From RGIG8597 sp045133795 (lineage in GTDB: Bacteria; Spirochaetota; GWE2-31-10): a stretch of 16,760 nucleotides of DNA. The stretch is taken from assembly GCA_045133795.1 (NCBI GenBank), contig JBGUUT010000012.1:1-16760 (forward strand), given 5' to 3'. A program made the position numbers and the translations under genes. The notes below the pieces were generated by a model, which saw nothing but the letters and a program-made list of their open reading frames with translations, did no database searches and was not told the origin of the DNA. Of the stretch, positions 1 through 5,756 are shown piece after piece; the stretch's first letter is position 1; each line of letters opens with the position of its first letter.

Positions 1-365
1 TTACTCGCGGAAAAAATGATGAAGATAATACAAAAGAAGTTTGGATTTATGACCTTCGTACAAATATGCAGAGTTTCGGCAAGACAAACCTGTTAAAAGA
101 AGAACATTTTGCAGAATTTATCAAAGCATACCAAGCAGATGACCGCACAACTATCAATGATGAACGCTGGAACTGTTTTACCAGAGAGCAAATCGCAGAA
201 AAAGGAAATAGTCTAGATTTAGGACTTATACGTGATGAGAGTATTCTAGATTACGAAGATTTACCCGATCCGGTAGAAAGTGCCGAAGATGCAATTTCTC
301 AACTGGAAATGGCTGCCGATTTGATTCGTGATGTTGTCCGTGAATTAAAGAAAGTAGAATCCTAG
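1..365 (+). CDS. hsdM: Type I restriction-modification DNA methyltransferase subunit, C-terminal end (partial)
   Basis: The reading frame is already open at the left edge (first full codon at base 3) and stops at TAG 363-365, so only about the last 120 residues are present. The piece reads TRGKNDEDNTKEVWIYDLRT, then NMQSFGK and HFAEFIKAY, and later FTREQIAEKGNSLDL. These are the usual closing motifs of HsdM-type N6-adenine methyltransferases, downstream of the catalytic NPPF domain. HsdM methylates adenine in the asymmetric target chosen by HsdS and forms the modification core of the HsdRMS complex. The end is helical and acidic (DLPDPVESAEDAISQLEMAA), as expected for the C-terminal coil that contacts HsdS. 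The first Met at 66 is internal, not a start. No hsdS or hsdR follows, so they must lie to the left if the system is whole. The family call is firm. Whether the gene is intact cannot be judged here. Confidence 0.85.
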   Translation, partial: TRGKNDEDNTKEVWIYDLRTNMQSFGKTNLLKEEHFAEFIKAYQADDRTTINDERWNCFTREQIAEKGNSLDLGLIRDESILDYEDLPDPVESAEDAISQLEMAADLIRDVVRELKKVES

Positions 366-667
366 ACTGGACATCGACGGTAACCTTAACAGGAAACAAC
401 CAAAAAGGAAAAAAAATAAAGTCTGAATTTGATAAATGGAATGAATGTGTAGAAAATTGGACTTCTGAATCCAGAAAAAAAGGAATGAATGTAGAATTTT
501 GTTATTGGGGAAGTTCCGAATTAATAAAAAAAGTACAAAATACTGAGTATAGTAGTTTTATCAATTTTTGGTTTGATACATCGTTCTTATCTGACAGCTT
601 TATTGATAATTTTAATTCAAGAATGATAAAAAACTTAGGACCAAAGTATTTTCATTACACAAGGTAA
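344..667 (+). pseudogene. Remnant resembling the N-terminal module of a large defence NTPase
   Basis: An open frame that differs from the hsdM frame starts inside the end of hsdM (previous stop at 341-343) and runs to TAA 665-667. It has no start codon before ATG 485. It reads WTSTVTLTGNN, a charged stretch, FDKWNECVENW, RKKGMNVEFCYWGSSELIKK, FINFWFDTSFL and finally LGPKYFHYTR. The order (W..W, gm.v.f.yWG.seLi, fWFd, lg.rYt) resembles, from memory, the N-terminal region of large STAND/AVAST-like and other defence ATPases, which continue for hundreds of residues beyond the 'RYTP' motif. Here the frame stops exactly at that motif. The fragment therefore has neither a clear beginning nor an end, and is best read as a deletion remnant. 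An alternative is a small 60-residue protein started at ATG 485, but no good ribosome binding site precedes it. The family call is by pattern only. Confidence 0.45.
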
Positions 668-734
668 GATTGAGACTTCTTACAAAGAGAGAATGAACTT
701 ACCGTTAGGAGTATGTTTTTTCTCTTTCGGGTCA

Positions 735-780
735 AAGGGGCATTTCTCTTTTTGATTACAAAAAAAGAGAAATACCCCTT
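735..780. repeat. Long imperfect hairpin (19-bp stem, 8-nt loop)
   Basis: Bases 735-753 pair with 762-780 around an 8-base loop (754-761). The arms are AAGGGG-C-ATTTCTCTTTTT and AAAAAGAGAAAT-A-CCCCTT, with one C/A mismatch (741/774). No run of T follows on either strand, so it does not look like an ordinary intrinsic terminator. It lies between two convergent transcription units (the hsdM remnant and the dprA operon). It may still end or stabilise transcripts, or be a mobile palindrome of the REP/MITE kind. Confidence 0.75.
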
Positions 781-818
781 AAAACCTCGTTGTACCCTGA
801 ACAACAAAAACGCTTTGT

Positions 819-1009
819 GCAAGCTTTGCTTGCAAATAAAGCCTCAAACCTGCAAAGGTTTATAAAGTTTTGAACCCAAAACGAATTTTAAATGCAGGCT
901 TTGCCTGCAAAATGTTCCTAAACCTACAAAGGTTTATAAAACTTCGAACCAAAGTTTAGCTTTAACGCCGGCTTGTCCGGCAAATAAGATTTGAAACTTA
1001 AATAGGTTT
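819..1009. repeat. Tandem array of about 74-bp units, each with two small hairpins
   Basis: Two full units and one partial unit lie head to tail (starts 819, 894, 967). Each begins with a GC-rich hairpin: GCAAGC-TTT-GCTTGC (819-833), GCAGGC-TTT-GCCTGC (894-908) and GCCGG-cttgt-CCGGC (967-981). About 27 bases into each unit follows an AT-rich hairpin: AAACCT-GCAA-AGGTTT (846-861), AAACCT-ACAA-AGGTTT (920-935) and AAACTT-AAAT-AGGTTT (994-1009). The linkers after the first two are related (ATAAA..TT.GAACC.AAA). The GC hairpins change in both arms together, so base pairing is kept while sequence is not. The last hairpin overlaps the first base of the dprA stop codon. The array and the preceding hairpin account for the whole 668-1008 gene-free stretch. 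Confidence 0.8.
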
Positions 1010-1878
1010 CATAATTCATTATTTTCTAACATCATTTTTAAATCATTTCTGTTACGCAACGGAAAACCGGCTTCATCATTTAAAAATGTGATATTTCCGC
1101 AGAAAAGTTCTTTTTTATCTTCCGCCGGTAAATAAATTCCCAAAGTTTTTCCGTATTCTATGGCTTTGTGTGCCGTAATGATTGTTCCGGAATGAACCGT
1201 CGGAGCTTCTGCCAATAAAACAATCGAAGATAATGCTGCAATCAAACGATTTCTTTCCGGGAAATGCCATTTATGCGGCCGACTGCCCGGAGGATATTCG
1301 GAAAGTAATAAATTACCGGTTTCAATCATTTTTACAGCAAGTTCTCGTGATTCTTTAGGGTAAATCATATCGATTCCACAGCCTAAAATTCCTATTGTAG
1401 GAATCTCAAAATCCAATGCACTTTGATGTGCGATAGAATCTATTCCTTTTGCCAATCCAGAAATAATTGCATAGTTGTATGGTTTTAAGGTTTGTACCAT
1501 TGTACAGGTAACTTGTTCTCCGATATCGGATGGTTTTCTGGTTCCTACAATCGCCGCTTTTTTGTACGAGAGCAGATTTTTGTTACCTCTTAAAAAAATC
1601 ATAAAAGGACAATCTTCAATGTCACTGAGTTGCGTCGGAAAATTTATGTCGTCAAATCTCAATACTTCAATTCCCGAACGGTTAATAAAATCATTTATTT
1701 TTTTTGCTTCCTCTACAAAATCCGGATGAAGAGTGCGACGTTTACCCAAGATATGTTGAATTTTTAATAACGGTTCGGAGTATATCGCTTCAGAATTTCC
1801 AAAATGATTGAATAATTTTCTGCGATCGTACGAAGTTAAAAATTCCATTGATAATGCAATGTCATAAATAGTGTACAT
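1009..1878 (-). CDS. dprA: DNA-processing protein DprA (Smf)
   Basis: DprA binds single-stranded DNA that enters the cytoplasm and loads RecA on it during natural transformation; in non-competent bacteria its role is less clear. The 289-residue product shows the family's Rossmann-like core: AAIVGTRKPSD at 108-118, SGLAKGIDSIAH at 140-151, GCGIDMIYP at 167-175, SEYPPGSRP at 193-201, HFPERNRLIAALS at 205-217 and HSGTIITAHKAIEYG at 229-243. The stretch before residue 100 fits the small N-terminal helical extension. The protein ends soon after the core and has no C-terminal winged helix, which many but not all DprA proteins carry. The usual PG after the last strand is replaced by PAEDK (251-255). 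ATG 1878 lies 8 nt after the TPR lipoprotein stop, with a weak AGG over that stop, so translation is probably coupled. It is the last gene of the minus-strand unit. Confidence 0.93.
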   Translation of the reverse strand: MYTIYDIALSMEFLTSYDRRKLFNHFGNSEAIYSEPLLKIQHILGKRRTLHPDFVEEAKKINDFINRSGIEVLRFDDINFPTQLSDIEDCPFMIFLRGNKNLLSYKKAAIVGTRKPSDIGEQVTCTMVQTLKPYNYAIISGLAKGIDSIAHQSALDFEIPTIGILGCGIDMIYPKESRELAVKMIETGNLLLSEYPPGSRPHKWHFPERNRLIAALSSIVLLAEAPTVHSGTIITAHKAIEYGKTLGIYLPAEDKKELFCGNITFLNDEAGFPLRNRNDLKMMLENNEL

Positions 1879-1886
1879 TTTTTTAC

Positions 1887-2567
1887 CTAGCGTTTTTTAT
1901 TTAATGTTTCGGCAATAAAACCTTCGAGACTTGTTTTTTCTTCGGCTGTAAGGTCTTTTTCAAATTGATAAATTGAAGAATAAACTTCATAAGCTTTGCC
2001 GTATTCTCCCAGTAAAAATAATGAACGTCCCAATAAAAAGTAACCGTTTTTATCCGGAGTTTTTAAATCATAAATATAGTGATTCAAAATGTTTACGGCT
2101 TCTTGGTATTCTTCGGTTCCGAAAACCAGCAATTGTGCATAATCGTACAATACGCCCGGTCTGTTCGGACTGATGTTTAATGCATATTTATAGTTTTCTT
2201 TTGCTTTCAGTAAATGCTCTTTATTTCGATTAATTTTGTAGAGATTTACATGACAAATTGCGATGTAATGATATGTTTCAAAGTCATTATTTATGATTTC
2301 ACATGATTGTTCTAAATGAAATAATGCTTTATCAAAAGCTCCTTTTACCAATAACTGTTTACCGATATTTTTGTTTAAGCCGGCAGATGAAGAATACGCA
2401 TTCACAAGGGTTGAAATTGCTTCTTTATATAAATTAGCGGCATTTTCTTTTTTTTCTAAGTTTTGTGACCTTGCCAAAGAACGAATCGGTTTTAATCTGT
2501 CCGTACTGCAAGAGAACATAATTATTGTCAGTGAGGTTATTAAAATAAAACTGAATATTTTTTTCAT
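1887..2567 (-). CDS. TPR-repeat lipoprotein
   Basis: The 226-residue product opens with a lipoprotein signal peptide (MKK, hydrophobic stretch, IIMFSC) that places the lipidated Cys at residue 20. It is therefore predicted to sit in the inner or outer membrane facing the periplasm. From about residue 64 the rest is helical and fits three to four tetratricopeptide repeats (about 64-95, 97-133, 137-169 and 174-205). Examples are KGAFDKALFHLEQSCEI, AKENYKYALNISPNRP and LGEYGKAYEVYSSIY. TPR units bind other proteins, so a scaffold role in an envelope complex is plausible, but no specific partner can be named. ATG 2567 has a good ribosome binding site (GGAG, seven bases upstream). The gene sits 55 nt after the barrel gene, the largest gap in this unit, which holds a possible internal promoter. 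BamD-like assembly lipoproteins also carry TPRs, but nothing here singles that family out. Confidence 0.8.
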   Translation of the reverse strand: MKKIFSFILITSLTIIMFSCSTDRLKPIRSLARSQNLEKKENAANLYKEAISTLVNAYSSSAGLNKNIGKQLLVKGAFDKALFHLEQSCEIINNDFETYHYIAICHVNLYKINRNKEHLLKAKENYKYALNISPNRPGVLYDYAQLLVFGTEEYQEAVNILNHYIYDLKTPDKNGYFLLGRSLFLLGEYGKAYEVYSSIYQFEKDLTAEEKTSLEGFIAETLNKKR

Positions 2568-2599
2568 ATTTCGCTCCGTGAAAATTAAAAATAATCTTA

Positions 2600-2627
2600 C
2601 TTATATATAAATACTTATTTTTTTAAA
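2600..2627 (-). promoter_or_regulatory. Possible internal promoter for the TPR lipoprotein and dprA
   Basis: Read on the minus strand, TTTAAA (2627-2622) and TATAAG (2605-2600) are spaced by 16 bases, matching a sigma-70-type -35/-10 at 4/6 and 5/6. Transcription would begin about 25-30 bases before ATG 2567. The region is very AT-rich, so a chance match is possible. Confidence 0.35.
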
Positions 2628-4053
2628 AAATAAAACTTGCCGAACAACCTAATGCAAAATCTCGTCCCATCCATGTCGGTGTTATAAATAAAGATTCGAT
2701 TCCTTTTACTCCGAATTCCAATTGACACGCACCTAAATGCAGCCCCAGACCTAAACCGGTATAAACTCCGCTGGAAGATGAAAAACCGACAGAAAATCTT
2801 AACGGAAATGCAAACCAATAAAATGTCGGTATAACTTCTATCCCGGTTGCAAGTTCAAAAGTCGGCAAACCACCGAATTGTGTTGGATAAAAATCTCCTA
2901 CGGTAAAACTTAACGGCAATGAAATCGAAATATCACTGCGGTCTAATGCTGATACGGCAAATCCTAAATGAATAGCTGTCATCGGCATAAAAAACTCAAA
3001 ATCTTCGGATTTTTTTGTATTATCAAAATTATCTATTACATTCATAAAAGAATCTAAGATTTTATCTGCTTCTACAAAATCAAGAGTGACTTTTGAATCC
3101 ATGTCGTTGCGTTGACTGCCTGTATAAAATATAAATCCTAAATCGGTAACACTCATCCCTATTTTGATATATTTGTTTATGTCAATCAGCAAGCCCAAAT
3201 CAATTCCCAGTCCCATTCCAAAGTTCCCGCCGTTTTCAAGGATACTTTGCAGGTCTAATCCGTTGAAATTCGGAGCTTGAATATTTTTAAATATATGTTT
3301 GCCCAAAATCGAACTGTAAATGAAGTTACTGTCAATATTGAGCGAATATGTATAAAGTCCCAAATCATTTGGCGTGTCAGAATGCAATGCTAGATTCGAA
3401 TAAAAAGAGCTGTAAATAATCGGAAGATAGAAGTGCCCTGCTGCACCTACATAAAACCCGCGAATCGGCAGATGTTTTTCAATATTAGGAAGTTTTTTGG
3501 ATATTGCAAATTTAAAATCTTGATACCACATAAAACGCCCGTAGATTTTTTCATTTAACGGTTTGGTAAGATTAAGCTTGTCAAACAGAGCAAAAAATAA
3601 ATCTTTTCCTATCGTAATATCGGAAATGATTTTGTTATCAAGGGAAAATCCGATGTGAAAGTTTTGTAATTTTGCATAGAATGAAAAAAAAGAAAATGAA
3701 GCTGCAGATGTAAAGGTTACTCCGTTAGGTGACATCCAATTCAGTTGTCGAGAAAGAAAATTATCTATATTCGGATTGTCAGATTTTAATGTATCGAGAA
3801 TTTCAACAAAGTCATAAATGCTGAAAAAATTAGTCATTATATCAAATGAAAAATTTCCGAATACATTTACTCCGAATCGATAAGGAGTAGTTGCTATTCC
3901 GGCAGGATTATATATTATCGCTTCCAATCCTGATGAAACGGCAGAATGGGCTCCGCTTGTTCCCAAAGAAAAAGCAGTTTGCCAAGAGTTTGGTATTGCG
4001 ATAAGCGAAAATATATGAGACATGAAAAATAAAATACATAATAATTTTTTCAT
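2623..4053 (-). CDS. Outer-membrane beta-barrel protein (FadL/TraF/PorV-like)
   Basis: The 476-residue product begins with a signal peptide (MKKLLCILFFMSHIFSLIA, likely cut near residue 19-20). The mature start contains GTSGAHSAVSSGLEAIIYNPAG (pieces between residues 31 and 52). The GxxGA...S.a.YNPAG pattern is typical of FadL/TraF/PorV-type barrels in spirochaetes and Bacteroidetes. The rest alternates polar and aromatic residues in short strands with Gly-rich turns (LGIDLGLLIDINKYIKIGMSVTDLGF, parts; GVYTGLGLGLHLGACQLEFGVKG, parts). It ends in ...SASFIF, the terminal Phe expected by the barrel assembly machine. Cargo is unknown; lipid-like substrates, export and a purely structural role all remain possible. 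ATG 4053 lies 6 nt after the stop of the large lipoprotein and has no strong ribosome binding site, which points to coupled translation with that neighbour. Confidence 0.75.
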   Translation of the reverse strand: MKKLLCILFFMSHIFSLIAIPNSWQTAFSLGTSGAHSAVSSGLEAIIYNPAGIATTPYRFGVNVFGNFSFDIMTNFFSIYDFVEILDTLKSDNPNIDNFLSRQLNWMSPNGVTFTSAASFSFFSFYAKLQNFHIGFSLDNKIISDITIGKDLFFALFDKLNLTKPLNEKIYGRFMWYQDFKFAISKKLPNIEKHLPIRGFYVGAAGHFYLPIIYSSFYSNLALHSDTPNDLGLYTYSLNIDSNFIYSSILGKHIFKNIQAPNFNGLDLQSILENGGNFGMGLGIDLGLLIDINKYIKIGMSVTDLGFIFYTGSQRNDMDSKVTLDFVEADKILDSFMNVIDNFDNTKKSEDFEFFMPMTAIHLGFAVSALDRSDISISLPLSFTVGDFYPTQFGGLPTFELATGIEVIPTFYWFAFPLRFSVGFSSSSGVYTGLGLGLHLGACQLEFGVKGIESLFITPTWMGRDFALGCSASFIF

Positions 4054-4059
4054 ATAATT

Positions 4060-5748
4060 TTACAGTCCTAAAGAATTTGTGTCTACATTGGCAGTTCCGG
4101 CAACGTTGATATTCATATCGAGCATAAAATCGGTAGCTAAACTTACCGTACATTCGGAACCGCCGGGGATTATGACATCAAGTAATAATCCGGAATCTCC
4201 CAGTTCATTTATCGGTTTAGAAAAGTTCAATTCATATTGTTTATTTGTTGCCGGTTCCAATTGACAATTACCTTCTTGTCCGTCAAATAATATCGGCACA
4301 TTGTTTTCCTGATTACCTTTGAGATAAACATTTTTTAAATCTACGGGAAAAGAGAAGGTATTATTAATGTTTGCGTTGATTTTTATTTCTTTGAAAATTT
4401 CTCCGATATTTGATAACGGTAATTGAGCCTCCGTTCCGGTCAAAGAAATGGCTGTGAAATCATGAATAAACTTTCCTACAATTATAAAAGTATCGCCTAA
4501 AAATATTTCTACCGAGAAAATGATTTTCAGTCCTTTGATTGAGTGGCCTTTATGAAAATTAATAAATTCACTCAATCCGGTCAGGTTTCCGGAATCGGCA
4601 ATATCACCGAGAGTTGTTCCGTTACCTAAATCATAGTCTTTTACAAGCTCGGTAAAATCTTCGATATTTTCCGTAAGAACTTCGGAACCGAGTATATCGG
4701 TAATAGAAACGTCTTCACCTACATCTTCAAGTAAGTCGTTTATTCCGCTTCCGTCTTCTTTTTGATAAGCATTAGTAATATCTTCTACGGAAAGCTCGTT
4801 ATCTTTGATGATATTTTCTAAGCCGGCTATACCGTCGTTGTTTTCTTTAATCATATTTTTTATATCTTCAGGAGTAAAGACGGCTCGGCTTCGTCGTGAG
4901 TATTGTGAGTTGGTATTACGAGTTTCAGATTTTTGTTCTTTTGTGTTTTGGGCGATAAGATTATCGATAAAGTCAAAACCTTTTCCGCGAACGGAAAGTG
5001 AGTCTGGCGGTAATTTAAATTTAAATATGTATTCGTCGGAGTTTTCTTTCGGTACCGGTTTTAACGGATAATTCCAGTCAGACAGGAAGCCTTTCGGTGT
5101 AAAAACAAGACGTTTACCTTCTTTGTCGTAAGTTGCTTCATCAAAATAAAATGTTGTATCGCATATATCTATTCCCGAAATTGCAAAAACTGGTAAGCCG
5201 TCAACAAAGTATTCTTCCTCCGTTGCATCGTGTGTTTCATCATTGGTGTCGGTTATTATAATTTTTGCTCCGATTTTTAAATATCCGTCACGAGATTGAA
5301 GTCTGTCCAGTGATAAATCATCAACTCCGTCTCCGTTTATATCCATTTTTATACTGGGAAATGAAGTTTCGATGATTTCCGGTGATTGATAAATCTGCAT
5401 GGGTAGCGGCCAAGTAAGCGGGTCTTTTCCGTCTAGAAGATCTTTTACGTTTGAGTCGATATTTAAAGCTTCACTTGAAATATCTATAGGTTCTAGGCTC
5501 ATATAAATTAATCCGGATTGCGTTTCTTTTATCGATTCTTCATCACGAAATTGCAAGTTTTTTAAAAAACCGTTTACATCGACAAAATCTGACATTTTTA
5601 ATGTCTTTTTTAATATCGGAAGTTCATAATCGACATCCCATTCCGGAGATTTTATTTCTCGCCCGTCAGAAAACAGTTCTGAGAATTTTTCAATAGTACA
5701 CGATGTAAATAAAAAAATAACAGCAAAAATAATCCAAAATCTTTTCAT
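4060..5748 (-). CDS. Large lipoprotein of unknown function with an EF-hand-like loop
   Basis: I start this gene at ATG 5748, not at the longer in-frame Met at 5796. AAGGGA sits just upstream of 5748, and a classic lipoprotein signal follows at once (MKRFWIIFAVIFLFTSC, lipid Cys 17). The longer start would bury the signal behind 16 charged residues. The product is 562 residues. After the Cys comes a SPEWDVDYELPI segment (about 34-45) followed by KTLKMSDFV. A DINGDGVDDLS loop at 136-146 resembles an EF-hand or dockerin-type calcium site. A low-complexity acidic stretch full of Asp, Asn, Glu and Ile then spans roughly residues 290-400, and the C-terminal part is strand-rich. I do not recognise a named family. 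The gene lies between the radical SAM gene (8 nt gap, ribosome binding site overlapping its stop) and the barrel gene (6 nt gap). An envelope partner of the barrel is a fair inference. Confidence 0.7.
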   Translation of the reverse strand: MKRFWIIFAVIFLFTSCTIEKFSELFSDGREIKSPEWDVDYELPILKKTLKMSDFVDVNGFLKNLQFRDEESIKETQSGLIYMSLEPIDISSEALNIDSNVKDLLDGKDPLTWPLPMQIYQSPEIIETSFPSIKMDINGDGVDDLSLDRLQSRDGYLKIGAKIIITDTNDETHDATEEEYFVDGLPVFAISGIDICDTTFYFDEATYDKEGKRLVFTPKGFLSDWNYPLKPVPKENSDEYIFKFKLPPDSLSVRGKGFDFIDNLIAQNTKEQKSETRNTNSQYSRRSRAVFTPEDIKNMIKENNDGIAGLENIIKDNELSVEDITNAYQKEDGSGINDLLEDVGEDVSITDILGSEVLTENIEDFTELVKDYDLGNGTTLGDIADSGNLTGLSEFINFHKGHSIKGLKIIFSVEIFLGDTFIIVGKFIHDFTAISLTGTEAQLPLSNIGEIFKEIKINANINNTFSFPVDLKNVYLKGNQENNVPILFDGQEGNCQLEPATNKQYELNFSKPINELGDSGLLLDVIIPGGSECTVSLATDFMLDMNINVAGTANVDTNSLGL

Positions 5749-5756
5749 AATTTCCC

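Noticed and set aside
819..1009. CRISPR array
   Set aside because: The units repeat over their whole length with palindromes and related linkers. There are no identical repeats split by unrelated spacers and no cas genes.
819..1009. Integron attC sites (known in some treponemes)
   Set aside because: There are no R'/R'' core boxes of the GTTRRRY type and no cassette genes between units, and the spacing of 74 bp is too regular.
2623..2640. AT palindrome at the barrel gene stop as a terminator
   Set aside because: It is pure A/T with no GC pairs, and it is better explained by codon use and the possible -35 element.
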